Assembly (NCBI GenBank): GCA_035505375.1
Contig: DATJQV010000024.1
Span: 57,835-121,834 of the forward strand
Direction of reading: 5' to 3'
From: a bacterium
Lineage (GTDB): Bacteria > Hydrothermota > Tepidihabitantia > Tepidihabitantales > Tepidihabitantaceae
Length of the DNA: 64,000 nucleotides
Shown here: positions 8,297 through 15,787 of the stretch, one piece after another
Layout of the letters: each line of letters begins with the position of its first letter
Numbering within the stretch: the stretch's first letter is position 1
Program-made: the position numbers and the translations under genes
Notes under the pieces: model-generated
Seen by the model: the letters and a program-made list of their open reading frames with translations, nothing else
Told to the model about the DNA's origin: nothing
Database searches by the model: none

Positions 8297-9873
8297 GGCA
8301 GGCCTCCTTTCAAGGTTATCATGTTTTCACCGATCGACAGCACGTTGTAGAGGAACCAGTAGAGCTGCAACCCGCTGGGCATGTTCAGGAAAATCAGAGT
8401 GACGAGGAGCGGCATGAGAATGGTCATGGCGATGTTCTTCGTATCGGTGGTCGTCATGAGCGTCTGGAGGATTGACGACGCGCCCATCAGCAGCGGCACC
8501 AGCCCGATTGCCGCGCCGCCGACCATCGGTATTCCGTTCGGTAGATGGCCGAAGAGCACGTCCGGCTGCGACAGGTCATGCAGCCAGAGTCCGAGCGACG
8601 CCCCGCGCAGCTCGATGGCGTTGCGCAGCACCGCGTAGAGCGCCCAGAAGACCGGCAACTGGATGAGCAGCGGCAGACAGCCGGTCGCGGGGTTGATCTT
8701 GTACAGCTTATAGAGCTGCATCGTCTCGGAGTTCAGTTTCTGCGAGTCGTCCTTGTACTTGACCTTCAACTCGTTGAGTTTGGGCTGGAGCAACTGCATC
8801 TGGCGCATCTGCTTGGCCTGGGTTCGGGTGAGCGGAAAGAACGCCAGCTTCATGAGGACCGAGAAGACGATGATGGCCAGGCCCCAGTTACGCACAATGG
8901 TGTACAGCAGGCGCAGGACCCAGAGCATGGCGAGCGCAATCGGCCGGGTCCATCCCAGGCCCACGACATTATCCATTCCGAGGCCCAACGAACGCAGCCG
9001 TCCCAATTCCAGCGGTCCCAGATAGACCGAGATCTGAGTCTCAGGAGCGGGATGTTCTACCACCGCGCTGAATCCGATACGACCGTCGGCCAGCGTGACC
9101 GCGTAGGTCGAGTCGAATGTCCTTCCGCAGGCGATGAGCGCGACCATGAAGTACTTGGACTTTATGCCGACCCATTCAGCACGTTCGCAGATCGCCTGCG
9201 GCTTCTTCAGCCTGACCGCGGGGGTCTGATTAAGCTTCTTACCGACCAGGGAGTAGAAGTGGAAGTGGGCGAGGCCCTCTTTCACGTTGGTTTCGGTCAG
9301 GGCGATCCCGGCCATCCCGTTGACAGCAAAGCCCGAGGCCGGGCCGGCGATCGAGACCGAGTGGTCGAGCGTGTAATCCTTGTGCAGGGTGTAGGTCTTG
9401 GTAAGAGTCAGGCTGTCGGAGCGCGCCGTGAACGTGACCGAGCTGTCGGTGGCCGCGACCTGCATCGGCACGGCGTCGGTGCTGACACAGCCCTGCGGCA
9501 GTATCAGTTCCGTGCCAAGCAGGTCCTGGCCGGACGGCACGAGGTCGGCGCGGTACTTCTTCAGGAAGGCGGACTTGACCGTCCCGCCGACGCTCGAGAA
9601 CTGAACCCGAAGCAGGTCGTTCTGAAGGGTCACGAGGGACTCGGGCGCGGGTACGAACGATAGCGCGGTGAGAGACTGTCCACCAGTCGGCGCGGCCTGG
9701 GCCGGCTGTATGGTTTCGTTCGGCTGAGCCTGTTGCAGAGCCGGAGCTGCCGCCGGTGCCGGCGGCGCCTGTCTCGGACGGAGGAACATCTGCGACAGGA
9801 TGAGTATCGCGGCCACGAGCACGAAACCGATAATCGTGGAGAGCGTGCTCGATGTTTCTCGTTCGTTTCTCAT
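8236..9873 (-). CDS. yidC: Membrane protein insertase YidC
   Basis: 545 residues. One N-terminal membrane helix (about 13-30), a long Pro/Ala/Gln linker, a large periplasmic beta domain (about 75-310) and the conserved five-helix core with NWGLAIIVFSVLMKLAFFPLTRTQAK. The Lys in VLMKLAFF occupies the site of the groove-facing positive residue of YidC. The large periplasmic domain is the Gram-negative form, so the host is diderm. Its start overlaps yidD by 4 nt and its end overlaps khpB by 61 nt; together with rpmH and rnpA this is the canonical cluster usually found near oriC. Confidence 0.95.
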   Translation of the reverse strand: MRNERETSSTLSTIIGFVLVAAILILSQMFLRPRQAPPAPAAAPALQQAQPNETIQPAQAAPTGGQSLTALSFVPAPESLVTLQNDLLRVQFSSVGGTVKSAFLKKYRADLVPSGQDLLGTELILPQGCVSTDAVPMQVAATDSSVTFTARSDSLTLTKTYTLHKDYTLDHSVSIAGPASGFAVNGMAGIALTETNVKEGLAHFHFYSLVGKKLNQTPAVRLKKPQAICERAEWVGIKSKYFMVALIACGRTFDSTYAVTLADGRIGFSAVVEHPAPETQISVYLGPLELGRLRSLGLGMDNVVGLGWTRPIALAMLWVLRLLYTIVRNWGLAIIVFSVLMKLAFFPLTRTQAKQMRQMQLLQPKLNELKVKYKDDSQKLNSETMQLYKLYKINPATGCLPLLIQLPVFWALYAVLRNAIELRGASLGLWLHDLSQPDVLFGHLPNGIPMVGGAAIGLVPLLMGASSILQTLMTTTDTKNIAMTILMPLLVTLIFLNMPSGLQLYWFLYNVLSIGENMITLKGGLPWQRSKATREPSLATAPPRK

Positions 9874-10151
9874 GCCGTGGTCGTCCTCCGTTCAATCGCC
9901 GAGTCCGACATTCGACATTCGGATTTCGGACTTCGTACTTTCCTCGGTATCGGGTCATAGCCGCCGGCGGCCCAGGGATGGCACCGCGCGACGCGCCTGA
10001 TGGCAAGCCATGCGCCCCTTGCCGCGCCGTGCTCGGTCAAGGCGTCCAGCGCATACTGAGAACAAGTCGGCTGATACCGGCACGAATTGGGGAGAGCAAT
10101 GCCGATGGTGTTGCGGTACAGCCTGACCAAGAGCTTCAGAAACGTCGCCAT
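9870..10151 (-). CDS. yidD: Membrane insertion efficiency factor YidD
   Basis: 93 residues. Family motifs are clear: LVRLYRNTIG, CRYQPTCSQYALDAL and RVARCHPWAAGGYDPIP. YidD is a small membrane-associated helper of YidC. Family members normally end soon after the GYDPVP motif; here about 20 further residues follow (RSPKSECRMSDSAIERRTT), encoded by GTCGAATGTCGGA-like heptamer units at about 9895-9945. I infer that a repeat inserted between yidD and yidC and was read through, giving the protein a repeat-coded tail. The stop overlaps the yidC start. Confidence 0.93.
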   Translation of the reverse strand: MATFLKLLVRLYRNTIGIALPNSCRYQPTCSQYALDALTEHGAARGAWLAIRRVARCHPWAAGGYDPIPRKVRSPKSECRMSDSAIERRTTTA

Positions 10152-10242
10152 CTGCTATGAAAGGACAAAGTAAGAAGGACTAAGGACTAAGCAATGAGGA
10201 AATGACGAAGCGGGAAGGCCGAGTCGTCCGGTGCTTTCATAC
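10152..10242. repeat. AAGGACA-type heptamer repeat between rnpA and yidD
   Basis: Words such as AGGACAA, AAGGACT and AAGGACTAAG repeat at about 10158-10195, and the same words occur in the last codons of rnpA (10243-10285). No gene is present. Confidence 0.6.
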
Positions 10243-10641
10243 TTACCCATTGCTTTGTCCTTTGCACTTTGTCCTTTGTAATTCTGTTGCCTGCCGCGTG
10301 TGTTCGAGCAGTTCGGCGAAAGACAGCTTTCCGGCAGCAACCGTCGGTTGCACAATATAGTCGTAGCCGGGCTGGAACCAGTCCTTGTTCCGCCGGTAGA
10401 TCTCGCGCAGTCGCCGCTTCAGGCGGTTGCGTGCCACGGCGTTTCCCACTCCGCGCGGCAGATGGAACGCCACGCGACGGGATGGCGGTTCGGGCGCGGC
10501 AGGGTTGTCGGTCGGCGGGTCAGGATTCTGGGCGCAGCGTAGGCTAAGGTACCTCGTGCCGGACTTTGCTCCCAGTCGCCTCACCCGTTGCACGTCGCGT
10601 CTCCGGCGCAGGATTTCGGCTCGAGTCAGTGACTCGGCCAT
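10243..10641 (-). CDS. rnpA: Ribonuclease P protein component
   Basis: 132 residues. The RNR signature is seen as GNAVARNRLKRRLREIYR, preceded by an FHLPRGVG-type strand. With the RNase P RNA it matures tRNA 5' ends. The start ATG directly follows the rpmH TGA (TGAATG). The last 13 residues (ELQRTKCKGQSNG) are encoded by AAGGACAAAG-type heptamers and lie beyond the normal end of the family, another repeat-coded tail. A Pro-rich insertion (NPDPPTDNPAAPEPPS) precedes the central strand. Confidence 0.93.
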   Translation of the reverse strand: MAESLTRAEILRRRRDVQRVRRLGAKSGTRYLSLRCAQNPDPPTDNPAAPEPPSRRVAFHLPRGVGNAVARNRLKRRLREIYRRNKDWFQPGYDYIVQPTVAAGKLSFAELLEHTRQATELQRTKCKGQSNG

Positions 10642-10779
10642 TCATACGGCCAGGCGTTTACGACCCTTTGCGCGGCGGCGGCGAAGAACGTTACGGCCTC
10701 CGGGCGTCTGCATGCGGGCACGGAACCCGTGAGTACGCTTGCGGCTGATGTTTGACGGCTGGTATGTTCTTTTGGGCAT
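10642..10779 (-). CDS. rpmH: 50S ribosomal protein L34
   Basis: A 45-residue frame starting [20 protein letters not shown] and ending [13 protein letters not shown], which is L34 over its full length. It is too short for most ORF lists. It begins the rpmH-rnpA-yidD-yidC-khpB-mnmE cluster; in many bacteria dnaA and oriC lie just upstream, but here no dnaA is found and repeat arrays begin about 180 nt upstream. Confidence 0.97.
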   Translation of the reverse strand: MPKRTYQPSNISRKRTHGFRARMQTPGGRNVLRRRRAKGRKRLAV

Positions 10780-10957
10780 GGGTATTCCTCAACGCCGATT
10801 ATAGGCCGGATGGCTGAGTAAGTCAAGAAACGTCCGGCCCGGTACGGCCCGGACCGGTACAAACGTGACGGCACGAAGCTCCGCACGTAGGTCTCAAGGT
10901 AACCTGTCGAGTGTTCCGGGAAGTAACCTGCGCCCGCGCGTCAGCATCTTCTCGCGA

Positions 10958-11155
10958 ATCTCGACCTCAACCTCGACCTCAACCTTAGCCTTAACCTTGA
11001 CCTTAACCTCAGCCTCAACTTCGACTTCCCCCTCCAAGCCAACCTCGTCCTAACCCTTGGCTTTTTCCTGCATCTCAACCTCAACCTCGTCCTCAGCATC
11101 AGCCTTGACCTCGACCTCAGCCTTGACCTTAACCTCAACCTCAACCTTAACCTGC
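10958..11155. repeat. Hexamer array CTYAAC/CTYGAC
   Basis: About 200 bp of head-to-tail six-base words (CTCAAC, CTCGAC, CTTAAC, CTTGAC, CTTAGC, CTCAGC). All six frames are largely open and give Ser-Thr or Leu-Arg dipeptide runs, so the ORFs here are artefacts. It directly abuts the 12-mer array on its right. Confidence 0.85.
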
Positions 11156-11491
11156 CTGTCCACTCGCCAAGTCACTGGGCAAGTCACTCGGCAAGTCACT
11201 GGGCAAGTCACTCGGCAAGTCACTCGGCAAGTCACTCGGTAAGTCACTCGGTAAGTCATCCGACGAGTCACTCGCAGAGTCAATCGGTAAGTCATTCAGC
11301 GACTCACTCCCCGTGTCACTCAGTGAGTCAGTCGGCATGTCACTCGGTGACTCACTCGTCGAGTCACTCGACAAGTCACTCAGTAAGTGACTGGGCAATT
11401 CACTCGGGGTGTCACTCACCGAGTGACTCGGTAAGTGATTCGGGGAGTAACTGGGGGAGTCACTCGGGGAGTAACTGGGGGAGTGACCTGC
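11156..11491. repeat. 12-bp array, consensus GTCACTCGGNAA
   Basis: Roughly 28 units with a 12-bp beat. The GTCACTCGG half is well kept and the rest varies (GCAA, GTAA, GCGA, GGGA). In the right part the core also appears inverted (GTGAC), as in ACTCACCGAGTGACTCGG, so units are mixed in orientation. There are no unique spacers of CRISPR size. The upstream neighbour is rpmH, the downstream neighbour the orphan gene at 11635. Confidence 0.9.
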
Positions 11492-11568
11492 CAAGTGCCA
11501 GGCTGAATGCATGTGTAGACATCATAACAGCCTACCAAGCAATGACTTAGGACTTGAAACTGCGGTAT

Positions 11569-11597
11569 TTGACTGCTATCGCAGCTTCCTGTATTCT
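11569..11597 (+). promoter_or_regulatory. Sigma-70-type promoter
   Basis: TTGACT (11569-11574), a 17-nt spacer and TATTCT (11592-11597) lie 37 nt upstream of the orphan gene at 11635. Confidence 0.6.
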
Positions 11598-11634
11598 ACG
11601 ACATGAGAATAGGCGGCATGAACGGAGGTACGAC

Positions 11635-12006
11635 ATGACTGACCCGAAGAAGAGAGCCGACCGATGGAAGGCGAAGTACAATGTTGAGCGAGTGAAGGAC
11701 ACGCTGAACGACCTGCGCGGAGACATGGGCGCACGCTACGAAGCGGCCATTACCCAGGTCTACGCAATGGAGGTGAAGGTCAAAGAGGTCATCAACGCCT
11801 GTGGGGTCTCGACCTCGCAGTACGTACCCTACCTCAACTTCGGCCGGCAGCTCTACAAGCTGAGCCGGGAGCAGGGCATCTCGGGTGAGAGCTTTGCGAT
11901 GGCGGCCCAGGTGCTGCTCGACAAGTGGTCCGCTCGTGGCTGCGACCCCAAGGTCCTGGCCAAGATTCGGACGGACGTCTTCGACATCGCCGCGCCGAAC
12001 CCGTAA
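11635..12006 (+). CDS. Orphan helical protein, 123 residues
   Basis: I do not recognise the family. The ATG at 11635 is preceded by CGGAGG with 7-nt spacing; a longer frame from 11554 lacks such a site. The protein is soluble, rich in charged helices (KYNVERVKDTLNDLRGDMG), with a Tyr/Leu-rich middle (YVPYLNFGRQLYKLSREQG) and the tail VLAKIRTDVFDIAAPNP. Decayed copies of that tail are present at 15864-15929 (VLARIRTDVFDIAAPKS) and more weakly at 16862-16896, so this gene belongs to a multi-copy set in the genome. A promoter lies upstream and a strong hairpin downstream, so it is a stand-alone unit. Confidence 0.75.
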   Translation: MTDPKKRADRWKAKYNVERVKDTLNDLRGDMGARYEAAITQVYAMEVKVKEVINACGVSTSQYVPYLNFGRQLYKLSREQGISGESFAMAAQVLLDKWSARGCDPKVLAKIRTDVFDIAAPNP

Positions 12007-12027
12007 GTCGGCCGACCCTCTGCCGTA

Positions 12028-12051
12028 AGGGGCGGGCTTTCGCCCGCCCCT
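12028..12051 (+). terminator. Strong GC hairpin after the orphan gene
   Basis: AGGGGCGGGC, loop TTTC, GCCCGCCCCT: a perfect 10-bp stem, 21 nt after the stop. There is no T-run, so it may stall rather than terminate by the intrinsic route. Confidence 0.6.
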
Positions 12052-12102
12052 GTCCGTATTCTGCCTGCTGTATTCAGTCTAGCTGCCGCTCGCTACGCCT
12101 GC

Positions 12103-12130
12103 TTGACGCCCGGCACTGTTCTGCTACACT
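12103..12130 (+). promoter_or_regulatory. Promoter of mntA, probably giving a leaderless mRNA
   Basis: TTGACG (12103-12108), 16-nt spacer, TACACT (12125-12130). The mntA ATG is at 12136, only 5 nt after the -10 box, about where transcription should begin. Confidence 0.6.
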
Positions 12131-12135
12131 GAAGC

Positions 12136-12438
12136 ATGAGTCCCCGTGTCCAACTCGATCGCGAGAAGCTGGCCGAGTTCTGCCGGCGTAATCATGTCCG
12201 GAGGCTGTCACTGTTCGGCTCAGCGCTAACCGACCGTTTCGGCCCGGACAGCGACATAGATTTCCTCGTGGAGTTCGAGCCGCACAACGGTCCCGGCTAT
12301 TTCGGCCTGGCACGGATGGAGCGGGAGCTTTCCGAGTTGGTCGGCCGCAAGGTTGACCTCAGGACACCTGCCGAACTGAGCCGATACTTCCGGGACGAGG
12401 TCTGTGCCGGCGCCCAGGTACAGTATTCCGCGGCCTGA
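12136..12438 (+). CDS. mntA: MntA-type minimal nucleotidyltransferase antitoxin
   Basis: 100 residues. The nucleotidyltransferase signature GSALTDRFGPDSDID places the GS at 28-29 and catalytic aspartates at 40 and 42. In type VII toxin-antitoxin systems MntA blocks the HEPN toxin HepT by attaching AMP units to a Tyr of its R-x4-H-x-Y motif. The next gene overlaps by 35 nt and is a HepT relative, so the assignment is well supported by context. The -10 box sits right before the start codon and no ribosome binding site is visible, suggesting a leaderless transcript. Confidence 0.85.
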   Translation: MSPRVQLDREKLAEFCRRNHVRRLSLFGSALTDRFGPDSDIDFLVEFEPHNGPGYFGLARMERELSELVGRKVDLRTPAELSRYFRDEVCAGAQVQYSAA

Positions 12439-12766
12439 CGCAATCCGTCTGCGCCACATGCTCGACGCCGCCCGTGAGGCGCTGGAGTTCGTTCGGGGCT
12501 AGACCGAACACAACATCGGCGAAGACCGCATGCTTGTTCTCGGCCTCGTCAAGGAGATCGAGATCATCGGCGAGGCTGCCGGGAAGGTGTCCGAACCCAC
12601 CCGCCGTCACTTGTCGCAGATACCGTGGCAGGACGTGGTTGACATGCGGAATCGCCTGATACACGTCTACTTCGACATCGACGTCGGCGTGGTCTGGGAC
12701 ACAGTGTCCAAGGACCTCCGACCGTTGATTGCCGTTCTTGAGACCGCACTGGCGCCCGAGCAGTAG
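12404..12766 (+). pseudogene. hepT: HepT-type HEPN toxin interrupted by an amber codon
   Basis: From a GTG at 12404 the frame reads PAPRYSIPRPDAIRLRHMLD and continues to FVRG, then hits TAG at 12500-12502, and the same frame resumes for 88 codons to the stop at 12766. The continuation is plainly HepT: LVKEIEIIGEAAGKV and the HEPN motif RNRLIHVY (12647-12670), which fits R-x4-H-x-Y exactly. In HepT relatives a charged residue follows the RG. TAG is a working stop in this window (plsX ends with it), so I read this as a nonsense mutation. Re-initiation at the ATG at 12530 could still give a 78-residue piece with the HEPN motif. Confidence 0.8.
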
Positions 12767-12837
12767 CACGCCGTCCGCACGTACTGGGGAGCAACAGGTT
12801 TGCGGGTCTACTCGAATCAGGGCGGTCCTTCGTCCGT

Positions 12838-12909
12838 CCCTGCCCTGTCTGCGGTCTACCGTCTACTGTCTTCTGTCTACTTGCCGTCCACCTCGTCACC
12901 ACGATCTTG
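12838..12909. repeat. Left direct repeat flanking the DUF4143 gene
   Basis: Shares blocks such as CTACTTGCCGTCCACCTCGT and CACCACGATCTTG with 14262-14333, with an 8-nt gap. Its minus strand encodes a leftover of a sorting-domain end (KIVVTRWTASRQ). Confidence 0.7.
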
Positions 12910-13040
12910 CGAACTGCTTGTGCTTGAGCTTGCGCTTGGGCTTCTGTCGCCGGGTTTCAGGTTTACAGCGCCTTGCGCCCTCCCGCGTCGAAGGCGATTG
13001 CGACGGCCGGCAGGCGGCGGAATCTGCCTTGAAATCTCGG

Positions 13041-13069
13041 TTGACAGAACCGGATTTTCAGGGTAGATT
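13041..13069 (+). promoter_or_regulatory. Promoter of the DUF4143 gene, probably leaderless
   Basis: TTGACA (13041-13046), 17-nt spacer, TAGATT (13064-13069); the GTG start at 13076 is 6 nt further on. Confidence 0.65.
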
Positions 13070-13075
13070 ACGGGC

Positions 13076-14236
13076 GTGATAAGGCGAACGCGCGAGCTTG
13101 AAGTGCTGACCGGGCTGGTGGCCAGGCATCCGGTAGTCGCGATAACCGGCGCCCGGCAGGTTGGCAAGACGACGCTGGCCCGGCAGTTTGCCGCCGGCCG
13201 CAGCGGCGGCGCGACGTTCTTCGACCTCGAGAATCCCTCGCACCTGGCCCGGCTGGACGACGCCATGCTGGCCCTGCGGGACCTGAACGGGTTGGTCATT
13301 ATCGACGAAGTACAGCGCCGTCCCGAGCTGTTCCCGGTCCTGCGCGTACTGGTCGACCGGCCGCGTAATCGGACGCGGTTCCTCGTCCTGGGCAGTGCCG
13401 CCCCAGGCCTGCTGCGGCAGTCCTCGGAGAGCCTGGCCGGGCGGATTGCGTATCACGAGTTGGGCGGACTGGCGCTCGATGAGGTGGGCGCTGCCCGCGC
13501 CGACGTCCTGTGGCTGCGGGGCGGGTTCCCGCGTTCGTTTCTTGCCCGCACCGGCCCGGCGAGCGCCGAGTGGCGGCGCGGTTTCATCCGCACCTTCCTC
13601 GAACGCGACGTGCCGCAGTTGGGCTCCGTCGTCGCCGCGACCACGCTGCGCCGGTTCTGGATGATGCTGGCGCACTACCACGGGCAGGTCTGGAATGCGT
13701 CGGAGTTCGGGCGCTCGTTCGGCGTGGCCGATACCACCGTGAGGTCGTATCTCGACCTGCTGGCATCGGCGCTGGTGATCAGGCTGCTGCCGCCGTGGTT
13801 CGAGAACATCGCCAAGCGTCAGGTGCGGGCGCCCAAAGTTTACATTGCCGATTCCGGACTGCTGCACGCACTGCTCGACCTCGATTCCCGCGCCGCGCTC
13901 GACTCACACCCCAAGGTTGGCGCTTCATGGGAAGGGTTCGTAATTCAGGCAGTGGTGCGGCAGCTTGACGCCCGGCCTGAGGAGTGCTGGTTCTGGGCGA
14001 CTCACGGCGGGGCCGAACTCGACCTGCTGGTGGTGCGCGGCAGGCGCCGGTTCGGTTTCGAGGTCAAACGCACGACTGCGCCGAAGCCGACGCCGTCGGC
14101 CCGTTCGGCCCTCGCATCGCTGCACCTGGACCGCCTCGACATCGTCCACGCGGGCGAAGACACGTTCAGTCTGGGCCCGCGCCTGCGCGCGGTTGCGTTC
14201 CGCAGGTTGCTGAAAGACCTTTCCCCGTTGCCCTGA
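13076..14236 (+). CDS. AAA_14/DUF4143 ATPase
   Basis: 386 residues. Walker A GARQVGKTTLARQFA (about 25-39) and Walker B GLVIIDEVQRRPELF, then a DUF4143 C-terminal half with WEGFVIQAVVRQL and the nuclease-like strands GGAELDLLVVRGRRRFGFEVK, a D-x12-E-x-K arrangement typical of this family. These ATPases are widespread, patchily distributed and of unclear function; some are suspected of links to mobile or defence regions. The gene has its own promoter, begins with GTG almost at the predicted transcript start, and is bracketed by 70-bp direct repeats, so it looks like a separately acquired cassette. Confidence 0.88.
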   Translation: MIRRTRELEVLTGLVARHPVVAITGARQVGKTTLARQFAAGRSGGATFFDLENPSHLARLDDAMLALRDLNGLVIIDEVQRRPELFPVLRVLVDRPRNRTRFLVLGSAAPGLLRQSSESLAGRIAYHELGGLALDEVGAARADVLWLRGGFPRSFLARTGPASAEWRRGFIRTFLERDVPQLGSVVAATTLRRFWMMLAHYHGQVWNASEFGRSFGVADTTVRSYLDLLASALVIRLLPPWFENIAKRQVRAPKVYIADSGLLHALLDLDSRAALDSHPKVGASWEGFVIQAVVRQLDARPEECWFWATHGGAELDLLVVRGRRRFGFEVKRTTAPKPTPSARSALASLHLDRLDIVHAGEDTFSLGPRLRAVAFRRLLKDLSPLP

Positions 14237-14261
14237 CGGCACCGTGGGCCTGCGCCCGCCC

Positions 14262-14333
14262 CTGCCCTCTCTGCTGTCTGCCGTCTACTGCCTACTTGCC
14301 GCCCACCTCGTCACCACGACCTTGGTCACGTCA
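14262..14333. repeat. Right direct repeat flanking the DUF4143 gene
   Basis: Partner of 12838-12909. Here it is the living 3' end of the secreted propeller gene (VTKVVVTRWAASRQ on the minus strand), so the repeat unit derives from a sorting-domain end. Confidence 0.7.
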
Positions 14334-15736
14334 GCACGGCCCGGCGTGTTGAGACGGATGAAGTAGACTCCGCGGGCCACTGCGGTTCCGGTGCGGTCCG
14401 TGCAGTTCCATACCACGCTATTCCGTCCGGCTGACTGCTTTCCGGCTGCCAGTCGCCTGACTTCACAACCCATCAGGTCGTAGACACTGAGGTCCACTCT
14501 GCATGGCGCTGCAACGGAGTACTCAATGTCGAACAAGCCACGCATCATCCGCACCTGCAAACCCGAAGCGAGACGCGGCTCGGCCTGCTTTGTTTGAGCA
14601 ACTCCTCCGTAGCCCGTGTCGCGCAGAACATGAATCGTCGTACTCTCTGAACCGATGGCGAAGACACGTTCATGAACCGGGTCAATCTGGAATTCATAGG
14701 GCGGCCAGTATCCCAGAACGAGATTCGACACGATGATGGAGTCTGTCTTGCAGTCGACTACGTACATGCCGAGGTCTTGGTGCGCTATTGGCTCCGTATA
14801 CGTGAGATAGACTCGGTTGCTCCAAGGCACCCATCGCGCCAGGTCCACGGGCCAGGTCTTCTTCGGAAACACCAGCTTCTTGACGATAGTATCGGCGTCG
14901 CAGTCGACTACATAGAGTGCAGAGCCATATATGGCGCTATCCGCTCCGACGACATACGCTTTGTGGTCCTTGGAGTTCAGCGCGACTCCGGTGTTGAACA
15001 CCGTGCACGAGGTGAACGGGAACGTCTTGATGACTTTGTCAGACCGAGTGTCAATCACGCCGGCTGCGCCGGAGGGACCGTCAATATTGTAGTATGCCTT
15101 GCGATAAGGGTAGTCGAAGTGCAACCCGAACGCGCGGTAGGGACTGGGAATGTCAATGACAGTCAGGAGTGAATCAGTCACGCAGTCATAGACTGCTACC
15201 TTCGGTCGGAGCCCCCACGCATCTAGGGACACATATAGCTTATTCCCGACTGAATCCCATGACGGGTAGAGGAACGAATACCCGGACACCGGGGAGGGGA
15301 TTGTACACACAACCGTGTCGGCAGCGCAGTCCAGCGCGACTAGGTTCTGGTCCACGCCGCGGTACAAGCGGTCGGTTGAAGCCACGTAGGCATTACCCAT
15401 GCCGCTCCGCGCAATCGCCTTGACCAGCGTGTCGGCCTTCACGTCAATAACCACCAGGCTGTCAGGGTCTGGGTTGAAACCGACGTAGAGCTTCTGCCTG
15501 CGCCAGTTCCAGGAGCAGTAGCCGTAGCTATCGTCGTAGGACCTTGGAATCCTGGCGACCACTTGATACGTGGAGCAGTCAAGCAGGTCGTGCTCGTAGC
15601 AGCCGACAAGGTAGAGCTTGTTCAGTTCAGGAAAGAAGAGGCCGTTCATGATAAACGTGGGCAGATGAACGACAGTATCCACCTCTATCTGCGCGAACAA
15701 CAGCGCGGGTATGAGCAGCACAAGCAATTTCTTCAT
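14285..15736 (-). CDS. Secreted YVTN-like propeller protein with C-terminal sorting domain
   Basis: 483 residues from the ATG at 15736, chosen because GGAGA precedes it and MKKLLVLLIPALLFAQ is a clean signal peptide; the frame upstream is repeat and remnant sequence. The body has about seven WD/YVTN-like blades with recurring units such as NKLYVSLDAWG and the Cys/Asp pattern VVDCDADTIVKKL. The C terminus (about 400-483) is a FlgD/type-IX-like sorting domain: VYDLMGCEVRRLAAG, VVWNCTDRTGTAVARGVYFIRL. Such proteins are exported and attached to, or released from, the cell surface. The function of the propeller is unknown. Its 3' end forms the right copy of the direct repeat around the DUF4143 gene. 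Confidence 0.8.
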   Translation of the reverse strand: MKKLLVLLIPALLFAQIEVDTVVHLPTFIMNGLFFPELNKLYLVGCYEHDLLDCSTYQVVARIPRSYDDSYGYCSWNWRRQKLYVGFNPDPDSLVVIDVKADTLVKAIARSGMGNAYVASTDRLYRGVDQNLVALDCAADTVVCTIPSPVSGYSFLYPSWDSVGNKLYVSLDAWGLRPKVAVYDCVTDSLLTVIDIPSPYRAFGLHFDYPYRKAYYNIDGPSGAAGVIDTRSDKVIKTFPFTSCTVFNTGVALNSKDHKAYVVGADSAIYGSALYVVDCDADTIVKKLVFPKKTWPVDLARWVPWSNRVYLTYTEPIAHQDLGMYVVDCKTDSIIVSNLVLGYWPPYEFQIDPVHERVFAIGSESTTIHVLRDTGYGGVAQTKQAEPRLASGLQVRMMRGLFDIEYSVAAPCRVDLSVYDLMGCEVRRLAAGKQSAGRNSVVWNCTDRTGTAVARGVYFIRLNTPGRADVTKVVVTRWAASRQ

Positions 15737-15787
15737 CGGTTCTCCTGCATCGGAGGGGCGGGTCCACCGCCCCTCCGAACAACGGAC

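Noticed and set aside
11156..11491. CRISPR array
   Set aside because: Units are 12 bp with no unique spacers of 25-40 bp and no cas genes in the window.
11147..11512. Open frame of 121 codons in the 12-bp array on the minus strand
   Set aside because: The protein is a pure tetrapeptide repeat produced by the 12-bp beat; all frames are open, and there is no ribosome binding site or conserved domain.
12404..12766. Amber recoding (TAG as a sense codon)
   Set aside because: plsX ends with TAG at the expected family end and no other conserved gene in the window has an internal TAG.
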